Shown: positions 34,546-43,276, counted from the first letter of the stretch. The stretch: 64,000 bases of DNA from Breviolum minutum Mf 1.05b.01 (GCA_000507305.1 DF239330.1:187698-251697), one strand, 5' to 3'. The notes: a model not told the origin generated them from the letters alone. A program made the numbers and translations.

Positions 34546-35745
34546 CTAGGCATCTGCAACTTTCTCGGACCCGGTGGACTTGGACGCTGCCAGAGTGAGT
34601 AGCGTAGATGCCATCTCTATCAGTTCTGCTGGACTGTATGATTCCACCGAAGGAGTCATAGCTGGTGCTGCCGCCGCCGACTTTGAAAGGGTTGGAGCTG
34701 GTACAGGTACCTCATGATGTACTGGTCCCGGCGCCTTCGACGTACACCCCTGCGGGGGTGCTTTTGCCGGCGGCTTGACCACAACTCCCTTTATCATCCC
34801 TAGACCTCCAGGTAAAGGTAAGACCTTTTTCATCACTAGACCTTGAGGTGAGGGCTTTCGACCTTGAGGTAAGGGCTTTGGTTTTTTCAAAAACCGGCCG
34901 GTTTGTACCTGTGCTGAAGGCAACAAGTGTGCTGGAGGTTTCAGTAGTCGAGCCCGAGGTACTGGTTGATCTGGTTGATCAGGTCTAGGTGCAGGTGGCA
35001 TTTGTTGATCAGGTCCAGGTGCCTTCAAACGTACCTGCGGTGAAGGCAACAAGTGTGCTGGAGGTTGCCGTAGTCGAGCCCGAGGTACTGGTTGATCTGG
35101 TTGATCAGGTCTAGTTGGTGCAGGCGCTTGATCAGGTCCAGGTGCCTTCAGAAGTACCTGCGATGAAGGCAGCAAGTTTGCTGGAGGTCCCCGTAGTAGA
35201 GCCTTACTTACAAGTTCATCTGGTAGAGGTGCTGGAGGTGGCATTTGTACATCAGGTCCAGGTGCCTTCAAAAGTACAGTAGGTGTCTGAGTCTTGGTGT
35301 TGCCTTGAACCATCATCACACGTCCTGTGACTGGTCGAGGATCTGACCATCCTGTTTTCTGATCATTAGGCGGCTCATGCTGCAGTGGTCCAGCTGATGG
35401 AGGATGAGAGGGTGGTTTCGGACGTAGTCTAGGTGGTGGAGGATACGAAGGTGGTTTCGGTACTGGACGTGCAGGTGAAGTCTGTGAAGTCTGCTTGGTC
35501 TTGCCTTTCTGAATCACAGTCTTCCTCTTCTTTTTCACCATCTCCTCATTCTTTTTGCCTGTTGCCTGCTTTTTCGAAGGCTTTGGCTTTGATGACTTGG
35601 GGAGCTCTTCAGGTTCCTCCACAACATACACGAATTCATCATCATCATCATGATAACGATCCCACCATTGGCGACTTTGCCACCAACGCCAGTGCTGCCT
35701 CTTTTGCCATCTACGTGATGGCATTGTGGTTGATGGCGAAAACAA
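34546..35745 (-). CDS. proline-rich repetitive protein
   Basis: This is a 399-codon continuous frame. Residues 1-40 are Trp/Arg-rich (RRWQKRQHWRWW), then a DDDDEFVYVVEEPEELP acidic patch, a Lys-rich block, and a long Pro-rich region with at least three repeats of about 50 residues built on LLKAPGPDQ...PRARLL.PPAHLLPS.QV. The C-terminus is Ala/Ser-rich (ELIEMASTLLTLAASKS). It has no signal peptide or membrane segment. Repeat copies keep the frame, which argues that it is translated. The function is unknown. Pro-rich, low-complexity proteins of this kind occur both as host scaffold proteins and as accessory ORFs of retroelements, and the repeat-dense neighbourhood keeps both options open. Confidence 0.55.
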   Translation of the reverse strand: MFSPSTTMPSRRWQKRQHWRWWQSRQWWDRYHDDDDEFVYVVEEPEELPKSSKPKPSKKQATGKKNEEMVKKKRKTVIQKGKTKQTSQTSPARPVPKPPSYPPPPRLRPKPPSHPPSAGPLQHEPPNDQKTGWSDPRPVTGRVMMVQGNTKTQTPTVLLKAPGPDVQMPPPAPLPDELVSKALLRGPPANLLPSSQVLLKAPGPDQAPAPTRPDQPDQPVPRARLRQPPAHLLPSPQVRLKAPGPDQQMPPAPRPDQPDQPVPRARLLKPPAHLLPSAQVQTGRFLKKPKPLPQGRKPSPQGLVMKKVLPLPGGLGMIKGVVVKPPAKAPPQGCTSKAPGPVHHEVPVPAPTLSKSAAAAPAMTPSVESYSPAELIEMASTLLTLAASKSTGSEKVADA

Positions 35746-35749
35746 GTAC

Positions 35750-36200
35750 GGATAAGTTATGCCACACTACAATGGTAGTGAGAAAATGAAATTTCAAATG
35801 CTAAATTGAGAGCGTATATTGATTTTTCCTGATTGGAATCATTGGATTGATTGGTTCAATCTTTACGAGACTGTCCAATCAGTAGCAAATGTTTTGCCAT
35901 GCTTTTGGTAGCAAAGCTTTCACCCTTGAACCAACCTGGCTCCGTAATCAGCAAGTGTGGGTGATTGCAATGACAGATGTTGAAACTGTCCTTTTCGAGT
36001 CCTGGCAGTCCTTGACAGATTAGACATGAAATCCAGCCCAGCAGTCCTTGACAGGTTTCGAAGACCCCAATGGAGGCGCAGGCGCAGCAGGGTTTTGGAC
36101 CTCAAGTGGGCAAATTTCAGCGTCGCATGGTGTCAAGATTTGAAACAGCTGTGTAATTTCAGGAATAACCTCATGATGATTTTTTGATGAATCTCAAATT
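35750..36200. other. intergenic
   Basis: This stretch lies upstream of the proline-rich gene and before the tandem repeat block. It contains a small inverted and direct repeat around AGTCCTTGACAG (36006 and 36043). No gene seen. Confidence 0.4.
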
Positions 36201-36203
36201 TTT

Positions 36204-36850
36204 CATGTGCCTAAAAGAACATTTGTGTTTGTGATCTTCAGCACCTGGCAATCTCCTGAGTCTTCTTCAATTGTGGAGGCTGTCCTTTTTCTTCACGTGC
36301 TCCCTCCTTCCAAGAAACAAAAGTTTGCGCAACATTCAAAAAAGAATGTTATGGCCAGGTTCGTCAAGTCAATCCGTCCTTTGCCAAAGGGGCTGATGGT
36401 GCAGGCTTGGCTGTGACCTGAAGTGGCAACAGAATTCTTGTAGATCATTCACAAATCTCACATCTGGCCTCATGTATGGATGAAGTCATTTTGTGATTGG
36501 CTCCTAATGTTTCATTGATATCCATAGATGCCTAAAAAAGAATTTCTGTTTGTGATCTTGAGCATTGTGCCATCTCCTTCTCCTTCTTCTTCAATTGTTG
36601 AGGCTGTCCTTTTTCTTCACCGCCAGCGTCCTTCCAAGAAAACAAAAGGTTGCGCAACATTCAAGAAAGCATGACACTTTACACTCATGGCCAGGTTGGT
36701 CAAGTCAGTCGGTCCTTTGCCAACGGGGCTGATGGTGCAGGCTTCGCTGGGACCTGAAGTGGCAACAGAATTCTTGAAGATCATTCACAAATCTCACATC
36801 TGGCCTCATGTATGGATGAAGTCATTTTGTGATTGGCTCCTAATGTTTCA
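36204..36850. repeat. tandem repeat family R, units 1 and 2 (about 305 and 340 bp)
   Basis: Two head-to-tail units share TTTTTCTTCAC, CCTTCCAAGAAA, CAAAAGGTTGCGCAACATTC, GCCAGGTTGGTCAAGTCA, CTTTGCCAA, GGGGCTGATGGTGCAGGCTT and the tail GATGAAGTCATTTTGTGATT. The unit junction at 36500-36530 reads CTAATGTTTCATTGATATCC and is intact. A third unit follows at 38309 after the 36.85-38.31-kb insertion, and a fourth lies at 40.47 kb. Confidence 0.9.
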
Positions 36851-36854
36851 TTGA
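36844..36854. repeat. target-site duplication, left copy
   Basis: TGTTTCATTGA borders the left end of the 1.46-kb element. The same 11 bases follow its right end at 38309-38319 and occur once at the uninterrupted unit junction at 36508-36518. The last four bases overlap the terminal repeat, so the true duplication could be 7 bases (TGTTTCA). Confidence 0.75.
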
Positions 36855-36915
36855 GAAAGGCAGCTCTTTTATCACTTGGGCCAAAAGGTGCACCTGGTGG
36901 GCACCAAATGTCAAG
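36851..36915 (-). repeat. 65-bp terminal direct repeat, left (3-prime LTR-like)
   Basis: Starts TTGAGAAAGGCAGC and ends CCAAATGTCAAG. It differs from the right copy at one base (GGTGGGCACC versus GGTGAGCACC). The termini TTGA...TCAA(G) are short inverted repeats. Near-identity of the two copies implies a young insertion, although 65 bp gives poor dating resolution. Confidence 0.85.
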
Positions 36916-36948
36916 TCTGCTCCTGTGTCGGAGTCTGTCAGCTATACA

Positions 36949-38139
36949 TCAAAAGTTGGCGTAGTGCCTGTACAAGTTTCCTTCCACTACTCCAATATCA
37001 GGCCATTGTCCAGGCCGTTCTACCTGCTTGTATCTCAAGTAGATCCTTCTTGTCCTGAAAGCGTGTAGGCCTGCTTGACTGGCAAAGGCGTAGGTCATTG
37101 AATCATCTCGTTCATTGTAGGTCTGAATCTCGCGGAAGTAGTATCGATGTACTTGTCCATCTAGTAGACGATCCATCCAGAATCGCTCTTCGAAGACATT
37201 GTGCTTGGGCAAAGGGTGATGCGGAGCATGCTGAGCATATAGTTCATCAATTCTCACGTCCTCAATTGGCGTTCCAGAAGCATACGGTTCCGTAGCAGCA
37301 AGTCGCTTCATGAACACCTCCAAGTTGTTGCTCTCGCAGAACAGCTCGTTGCTTCTTCGGGCCGTAAACTCTTCATATTGTCTCGCCAACTCCAGATCGT
37401 GAGGTCTGTCGTCCACTGTGGCGTCATCTATCATTGCACCAACGTCAGATACTCCGTCTTCATCAGCCATAGCCATGTTCGACCGGTCAACTTCCATCTC
37501 TTGTGATTCTTCTTCATCAAAATGATGGAGAGATTGCCAGTAGCTAGGATCAGATACTTCACTGATTGTTGCCTGTAAGTATCGTCTCCTTCGATCTTCT
37601 GAGTCTTCTCCTTCAGATGGCTCATCATTGTCGTAGCTATCTAGGTCACCATCGTCTCTTGACCTTGAAGCCGTCTCGTCAAACCTTCTCCTTACTTCTG
37701 TATCAGTTCGCGAGTCAGATGCAGTTTCGTGAGGTTCCGGTTCATCTCGAGATCGTCGTGACTCTTGTTCCGATGGTTCATAGTTCTCCGATTCTTCCGA
37801 TTGTTGTCCACGTCGCCTTCTAGCTCGTGGAGGTTCTTCAGGATGAGGTAGTTCTGCTCGTCGTCGTAGTTCTTGAAGTTCCTCTCGTAGATCTATGATG
37901 TTGGCATCAAGCCTGTCCTGATCTTCATCCATAAGTCGACACCTCTCTCTGTAGGTGTTTCTTACACTCTGAATCTCTTCCTCACTGCTTGTGAGCCTCA
38001 TCACTAAAGGTTCCAGCAGTTGCGCCACCTGCTGTTGTAAATTCGCTCGAAGTTCTTGTAATTCAAACCATAGTGCCATCACCGCATAGACCAGTGCCAT
38101 GACCACTGTCACCAAAATGGTGATAATCGCTGTACTCAT
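36949..38139 (-). CDS. membrane-anchored coiled-coil protein inside the 1.46-kb element
   Basis: This 396-codon ORF is the only cargo of the element. Residues 1-24 (MSTAIITILVTVVMALVYAV...) form one transmembrane segment. Residues 25-100 are a heptad-like charged helix (FELQELRANLQQQVAQLLEP, EEIQSVRNTYRERC, DLREELQELRRRAE). Residues 100-230 are an Arg/Ser/Glu-rich low-complexity region, and the rest looks globular (DLELARQYEEFTARRSNEL, FEERFWMDRLLDGQVHRYYF, GQWPDIGVVEGNLYRHYANF). No RT, integrase or gag motif is present. A TM followed by an RS/acidic linker also follows RNase H in the copia element at 53 kb, so this protein may derive from a copia accessory domain. I assign no function. The start is the first ATG and directly precedes the TM. 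Confidence 0.7.
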   Translation of the reverse strand: MSTAIITILVTVVMALVYAVMALWFELQELRANLQQQVAQLLEPLVMRLTSSEEEIQSVRNTYRERCRLMDEDQDRLDANIIDLREELQELRRRAELPHPEEPPRARRRRGQQSEESENYEPSEQESRRSRDEPEPHETASDSRTDTEVRRRFDETASRSRDDGDLDSYDNDEPSEGEDSEDRRRRYLQATISEVSDPSYWQSLHHFDEEESQEMEVDRSNMAMADEDGVSDVGAMIDDATVDDRPHDLELARQYEEFTARRSNELFCESNNLEVFMKRLAATEPYASGTPIEDVRIDELYAQHAPHHPLPKHNVFEERFWMDRLLDGQVHRYYFREIQTYNERDDSMTYAFASQAGLHAFRTRRIYLRYKQVERPGQWPDIGVVEGNLYRHYANF

Positions 38140-38221
38140 TGATGTTTCATTTCGTGATACTTCTTCTTGGCTATTCGCCGGGCAAAATGCCTCTTCTTGT
38201 GAAACTGGGTCAAAAGACCCT

Positions 38222-38241
38222 CCTGCTGTGCTCCGCTACCA
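38222..38241 (-). promoter_or_regulatory. putative primer-binding site
   Basis: Minus-strand TGGTAGCGGAGC... begins two bases inside the right terminal repeat. It resembles the complement of the 3-prime end of initiator tRNA-Met (TGGTAGCAGAGG or TGGTATCAGAGC in known elements), with one or two mismatches. Position and orientation are correct for priming minus-strand DNA synthesis. Confidence 0.6.
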
Positions 38242-38243
38242 AA

Positions 38244-38308
38244 TTGAGAAAGGCAGCTCTTTTATCACTTGGGCCAAAAGGTGCACCTGGTGAGCACCAA
38301 ATGTCAAG
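38244..38308 (-). repeat. 65-bp terminal direct repeat, right (5-prime LTR-like)
   Basis: This is the right-hand copy of the terminal repeat. On the minus strand it precedes the primer-binding-site-like sequence. It is followed in plus orientation by the duplicated target TGTTTCATTGA (38309-38319). Confidence 0.85.
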
Positions 38309-38570
38309 TGTTTCATTGATATCCATAGATGCCTAAAAAAGAATTTCTGTTTGTGATCTTGAGCATTGTGCAATCTCCTTCTTCCTTCTTCTTCAATTGT
38401 TGAGGCTGTCCTTTTTCTTCACGGCCAGCGTCCTTCCAAGAAAACAAAAGGTTGCGCAACATTCAAGAAAGCATGACACTTTACACTCATGGCCAGGTTG
38501 GTCAAGTCAGTCGGTCCTTTGCCAACGGAGCTGATGGTGCAGGCTTCGCTGGGACCTGAAGTGGCAAAAC
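38309..38570. repeat. repeat family R, unit 3 (truncated)
   Basis: It continues the tandem array from TGTTTCATTGATATCC through GGGACCTGAAGTGGCAA and then diverges at about 38568. Identity with unit 2 is very high over 250 bases. Confidence 0.9.
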
Positions 38571-39110
38571 AAAAGATTTGAATTGCAGCGCATTGCTGCA
38601 AAGGACTTCAGAAGCGAAAGAACATAGGCTGCTTAATTATACTGTATAATGGGTCTGATTTTTTTCACGTCCCTTTTTCCAACTGCAAAGGTTTGCGTGT
38701 ATAGGCCACTGCACTCACATTTGGAGCGTCCGTTAGTGCCATGGTGGGAGCTGTTGGGGCTCATGGCAGAAAGCACAGAAGGCACATGGGTGTGAAGATA
38801 TTTGCCATGTTTTGCCATCGGAAAATGTGGATGTTAATGTTTACGTTCTGTTTTCCTTGATATGCCTTCTGAAAGTATAGAAGATCACACCCCTAGGATC
38901 CCTCCTATTATATGGGTGATAGAAGGCACACGCGGAGCCTGCTTGGGGAGAAGATGTGTTTTTGGATGTTTTGTCAGCTGACCTGTACATTATTGACATT
39001 GCCAGCTCCTGCAATCGCATTCTTTTGGTGCCTTCATTTCCCTCTCCGAATGGAGGCGTGGGTCTCGTCAAAGGAGAACAGGCAGCACACTACCACATCC
39101 AAGGTAGATA
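38571..39110. other. intergenic
   Basis: No gene seen between family R unit 3 and the RS-rich ORF. Confidence 0.4.
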
Positions 39111-40013
39111 TCATTCATCGCCCCACTCCTCAAGCTCCTCTTCGCCCTCTTCTTGTAAAGCATCTTCTTCTCTTCCAATAGCCTCAATCTCAGGGAATAT
39201 CAATTCAACGAGGCCCTGTGCCTGGCTTTCCGTGATGGTTCCCTGCTCAACCAACTGCCCTAGAGCTCCCTCGAAGTCGCGGTACTCGTCTTGTAGGATG
39301 CCCTGGATGTTGGCTTCTGCTGATGCTGGCTCCTCACCCTGATGTTCCGATTCTTCACCTTCTTCCGCACCAATCACCTCACGAAGTGCATCACGAATCA
39401 CCTCTCCTGCTCCTAGTACCTCCTCCCGGTACCTCCTCCTAATAACGTCCTCCCAGTTCACCTGGCCAACGCCTGCGTTTAGCGCATCAGCTAGCGCCTC
39501 ACACCTTCTCTGAAGCTCCTCAAGTTCTGGATCTCGAGCTCCGTGATGGTTTGGATCTTCTGCAGCTTTCTGATACCTTTCATACCTGCGGACCAATTCA
39601 CCAATCATTACTGCCATTCCATGTGGTAGTCGTCCTCGATTGGTCTCCTCGTCCACATAGATCATGAATCCTGCATATCGGTCATAGGGTTCAACATTGT
39701 ATTCTGGCGGTATCGACTCTTCTGCTTGTGAAGGTGCAATCGACGGTGAGTATCCTTCTTCTTCCGGCTCCTGTGGTGCATGGATTTGCCTAAACCTCCT
39801 CACCACGCTTCTCGCAAGCCGTCCCATTCCTTCTGACATCCGTCCTTCATCAATTTCTCTTTGAACTGATTGTTCAAAGCTGCTCCTGCTCCTGCTCCTG
39901 CTCCTGCTCATGCTCTGCAAAGGATTCACGTCGTGGTCGAACTGTTCTGGTGTAGTAGAGCGCACATGCAAGGGTCCCCACGGTCGAGACTGCAACTGGG
40001 TTATCGCAAGCAA
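39111..40013 (-). CDS. acidic RS-rich protein of unknown function
   Basis: The continuous frame has 300 codons. The likely start is the Met of MSRSRSRSRSSFEQSVQREI (about 39911), because the preceding residues look like leader sequence. Features are an N-terminal (SR)n run, an amphipathic segment MGRLARSVVRRFRQIH, a Pro/Glu-rich linker, YDRYAGFMIYVDEE, a helical segment MIGELVRRYERYQK...ELEELQRRCEALADALN, and a very acidic C-terminus (EEGEEELEEWGDE). No membrane segment is seen. It lies just upstream, on the same strand, of the element at 36.9-38.3 kb. Its helical and acidic style resembles the C-terminal ORF after the copia pol at 53.6 kb. It may be a retroelement accessory ORF. No catalytic motif is visible. 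Confidence 0.55.
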   Translation of the reverse strand: MLAITQLQSRPWGPLHVRSTTPEQFDHDVNPLQSMSRSRSRSRSSFEQSVQREIDEGRMSEGMGRLARSVVRRFRQIHAPQEPEEEGYSPSIAPSQAEESIPPEYNVEPYDRYAGFMIYVDEETNRGRLPHGMAVMIGELVRRYERYQKAAEDPNHHGARDPELEELQRRCEALADALNAGVGQVNWEDVIRRRYREEVLGAGEVIRDALREVIGAEEGEESEHQGEEPASAEANIQGILQDEYRDFEGALGQLVEQGTITESQAQGLVELIFPEIEAIGREEDALQEEGEEELEEWGDE

Positions 40014-40211
40014 TCATCCTGTTCATGTGTTTTTGAACCTCCTGAATCAAAGCAGAATCAATTTTGCCCAAAAAGATTACACCAGCGTAGGCCTCAAACA
40101 GCTTACAGTAAGTAAATTTAGATCGAAACCTGTGATTTTGATTTCTGAATATGTTTGTTCTAGATGCTCCTTCCCTGATCCAAAATGGACTGCGGAGATG
40201 GGCTATCATTT

Positions 40212-40424
40212 TGAAACACCCTAATGTCCTCAAGGTAAATGTCTCAAATTCCGCCATTCAAACGAATTTCCTCCAGGTAATTTTCAAATTCGCCGATTGA
40301 AACACTCGAATTTCCTCAAGGTAAATGTCTCAAATTCGCCGATTGAAACACTCGAATTTCCTCAAGGTAAATGTCTCAAATTCGCCGATTGAAACACTCG
40401 AATTTCCTCAAGGTAAATGTCTCA
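40212..40424. repeat. 46-bp tandem repeat, about four copies
   Basis: The unit is GCCGATTGAAACACTCGAAT then TTCCTCAAGGTAAATGTCTC then AAATTC. Three copies are nearly perfect and the first is degenerate (TTTGAAACACCCTAATGTCC, with an internal variant). It is adjacent to repeat family R unit 4. Confidence 0.85.
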
Positions 40425-40470
40425 CCAAGAAATTCTAAACCCTGGGTTCCGTACGCCATCGTCAGAAGGT

Positions 40471-40803
40471 TGTTGAGGCTGTCCTTTTTCTTCACGGCCA
40501 GCGTCCTTCCAAGAAAACAAAAGGTTGCGCAACATTCAGGAAAGATGACTCTTTACTTTTGTGGCCAGATTGGTCAAGGCAATCCGTCCTTTGCCAAAGG
40601 GGCTGATGGCGCAGGCTTGACTGTGACCTCATGAAGTGGCAACAGAATTCTTGTAGATCATTCAAAAATCTCACATCTGGCCTCATGTAAAGATGAAGTC
40701 ATTTTTGACCCTTCAATCGCCTTCTCCTTCTTGGATTGTAGCGGCTGTCTTTCTTTTTCTCGGCCACCCTCCTTCCAAGAAAACAAAAGGTTGCTCAAAC
40801 ATG
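40471..40803. repeat. repeat family R, unit 4 plus a partial fifth copy
   Basis: 40471-40695 matches units 1-3 from TTGTTGAGGCTGTCC to GATGAAGTCATTTTTGA. 40735-40803 is a shorter diverged piece (GCGGCTGTCTTTC, CCTTCCAAGAAAACAAAAGG). The family is therefore both tandem and dispersed. Confidence 0.85.
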
Positions 40804-40807
40804 CCAA

Positions 40808-40920
40808 ATTGCTCAGGAAATGGTATAGGGCTTTGACCAGGAAATGGTAGGGTTTTGTCCGGGAATTGGTAGCCATTGACCGAGAACTGATAGCTATTAT
40901 CCGGGATTTGTCAACAGCCA
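40808..40920 (+). repeat. dispersed repeat with 21-22-bp subunits, copy 5
   Basis: Units from TTGCTCAGGAAATGGTATAGG through CCGGGATTTGTCAAC are in the same order as at 16.8 and 31.8 kb but more diverged. It abuts the partial family R copy. Confidence 0.8.
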
Positions 40921-40921
40921 T

Positions 40922-41640
40922 ATGATTTCACATTGCAAACTATCGCATAGACTTGGAATTTGTTCAATGGGCTCCTCATCAGTACTGCTGCTGGATGATG
41001 ACGAGGAACTCGAGTCTGATGATGCATCATCAGATGAGGAGGAGGAACTTCTAGGCTTCTTGACACCACGTTTCACCTCGCATTGGCAAATCAACAATGA
41101 GAGGCAAAACTGTTGGTAAAACAAAAGCACCTGCTTTCTCTCATCATCACCAGATGAGGAGGAGGAACTTTTCGGCCTCTTGACACCATGTTTCACCTCG
41201 CATTGGCAAATCAACAATGAGAGGCAAAACTGTTGGTAAAACAAAAGCACCTGCTTTCTTTCATCATCACCAGATGAGGAGGAGGAACTTCTAGGCTTCT
41301 TGACACCACGTTTCACCTCGCATTGGCAAATCAACAATGAGAGGCAAAATTGTTGGTAAAACAAAGGCACCTGCTTTCTTTTATCATCACCAGATGAGGA
41401 GGAGGAACTTCTAGGCTTCTTGACACCACGTTTCACCTCGCATTGGCAAATCAACAATGAGAGGCAAAACTGTTGGTAAAACAAAAGCACCTGCTTTCTT
41501 TCATCATCACCAGATGAGGAGGAGGAACTTCTAGGCTTCTTGACACCACGTTTCACCTCGCATTGGCAAATCAACAATGAGAAGCAAAACTGTTGGTAAA
41601 ACAAAAGCACCTGCTTTCCTTCCTCATCACCATGGCCCAC
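40922..41640 (-). CDS. serine-rich acidic repeat protein, possibly with a repeated exon-intron unit
   Basis: The minus-strand frame is open for 239+ codons because five copies of a 120-bp unit each keep the frame. Each unit reads GDDERKQVLLFYQQFCLSLL then ICQCEVKRGVKKPRSSSSSS. The frame ends in a longer Ser run, DEEPIEQIPSLCDS and a stop. The KKPRSSSSSSGDDERK part resembles Nopp140/SRP40-type Ser/acidic nucleolar repeats. The middle part (VLLFYQQFCLSLLICQ) is hydrophobic, and in DNA it starts with AG|GTGC and ends in GCGAG|GTGA, so it may be a spliced-out intron. If so, the mature protein would be a short Ser/Lys repeat protein. No start context is secure. Confidence 0.45.
41032..41631. repeat. 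120-bp tandem repeat, five copies
   Basis: Period exactly 120. Copies differ at only a few positions (for example CTAGGC/TTCGGC, AAAAGC/AAAGGC, TCTCATC/TTTCATC). Substitutions fall in both the Ser-coding and the hydrophobic or possibly intronic halves. The near-identity indicates recent expansion or ongoing conversion. Confidence 0.95.
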
Positions 41641-41644
41641 ACTC

Positions 41645-43220
41645 GAAGCATTGGTCTGACAGTATGGAACCGCATTACGCAGGAATCAAGCAAAGAAAAA
41701 TAACAAATGCATAACAAATGCAAATTCGCAAGAAGCCTTCTGCGTGGTCTCAGAAGCGATGCTTTGGCTGGATCCCGCCTGGATTCAAGATAGCATTCTC
41801 ATGATTCTCTTGTATGATCCACAACCTGATTGACACGGATAGACAGGGAAAAAACCTGCCTTGGATGACAACGCGGGTCGTGGACCCGACACTCTTCTGA
41901 TGATGTCTTTCAGGTCTTGGATGTGCTTTTGTCCAGGCCTGTAACATTGATCATGTGCTGGAATGCTCAAAACGGAATGTAACGCTCATAACGGCATGAA
42001 AGTTGCAATTGGAATTCCTGCCTAGTGCCGACCGATCTCCTCTCCAGTGTGAGGACATCAGAAGTTAGACTCCTCCAGTCCATCGCAGACTTCATAGCTT
42101 CGACCTGCTACAGCAATCAGAAAGATTCCATTTTTTTGGTAGAGTTCTGAAATTGTTTCTGCCCACCTTGATGTCTTTCCGGAGTTTGCTGTCAAAGATG
42201 CGGACCACCTCATTGAATTCCAGAAACGCCACCTGAACAGACCCCAAATATAGTCATCAATGCATCAAGATTGGATAGTGAGTGTGGATATCAAGATGAT
42301 ATTCCATCCCTTTTTTAATTAATCAGGACCCCCACTGAGTACTCAAATTAATTTCCGCCAATTAATAAACGAATGGAAATTAATTGGGGGTGGGGGGGAG
42401 TCTATGAAAAGTGATTGAGTTTCAATGAATTTCATCATGTGTGGTAAGAGCCAAAACCAACCGCAATTGTTTGCTTTCTGGGTTGTGGTTGCCAATGAGA
42501 TTGATTATCAAGATGATTCAAGATGTGGATGCGCAGCGGCTTTTTTCCACCTGATGCGTCCGTCACTAATCCTCGGTCGTGTTGAAGCCGCGCATCGTCA
42601 GCTGGAGCTCTTCTATCTCTTGGATGCACTCTGCCATGGCCTTGTGCAGGCGCTTCATTTTGGTCAATCGTTGATCCTCAGCTTAGTGTGGTGAATCACG
42701 ATAACTCACCCAAATCAAATGATTTTCTTCAAATTATATCGTTGAATCCATTTGTTTGCCTTGTAATAAGACTTTTTGACCTTCACAACAGCCTTGAAAC
42801 ACCTTCTCTGAATTTACTTGGAGTTGATTTCTAATAGTATAGGGATGCGATGGGTAGATATTCACTCACTGATCCTTCAATGCTTTTGTTTCTACTTGTT
42901 TGGTGGTGGGGGTGCCTTGATATAGGATGCGATGGGATGGGACGAGATGGGTCAACCCTTCACTTTTTTTTCTCCTTCATTGTTTTGAAGTGGAAAAGTA
43001 ATGGGCTAGTCAGGTCATATTAGGTACCCCCAGGAGTGAAATTCCCTTGCAGGAATGGCTGAACATTTGTGAGCCCTAAAATCCAATCCAAATCATTGTA
43101 GTTTTCAATGCTGTTTTAGCCCTAGTCAGAAAAGAATGGATTTTGATGGCTTTGATTTTGAGAGGCAGACCCCCCCCAAGATTTGAATCCAAGGCACAAT
43201 TTCTTGGGCAGCCTTTCTGA
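41645..43220. other. gene-poor stretch
   Basis: No gene I can support. 42300-42420 is A/T-rich (TTAATTAATC, AATTAATTTCC). Frames at 42425-42694 have no motif. Confidence 0.4.
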
Positions 43221-43276
43221 CCTTGCTGAAACCATCCGTGTGGGCCAGGATGATGGCTCTGACGTCGTCTCGCGTG

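Larger units (their letters stand above)
36851..38308 (-). mobile_element. short non-autonomous LTR-retrotransposon-like element carrying one ORF
   Basis: The 1458-bp element is bounded by 65-bp direct repeats (36851-36915 and 38244-38308) that differ at one position. Read on the minus strand, the sequence two bases after the right-hand repeat is TGGTAGCGGAGCACAGCAGG (38241-38222). This resembles the primer-binding site complementary to initiator tRNA-Met used by copia-type elements. One long ORF follows and ends 34 bases before the other repeat. The insertion splits a tandem array of family R exactly at a unit junction, duplicating TGTTTCA(TTGA). The architecture fits a TRIM-like element that has captured or retained a gene. 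The purine tract expected before the 3-prime LTR is weak. Confidence 0.75.

Noticed and set aside
40240-41631. Regular direct repeats considered as CRISPR arrays
   Set aside because: The 46-bp and 120-bp units are contiguous tandem repeats with no unique spacers, in a eukaryotic context.
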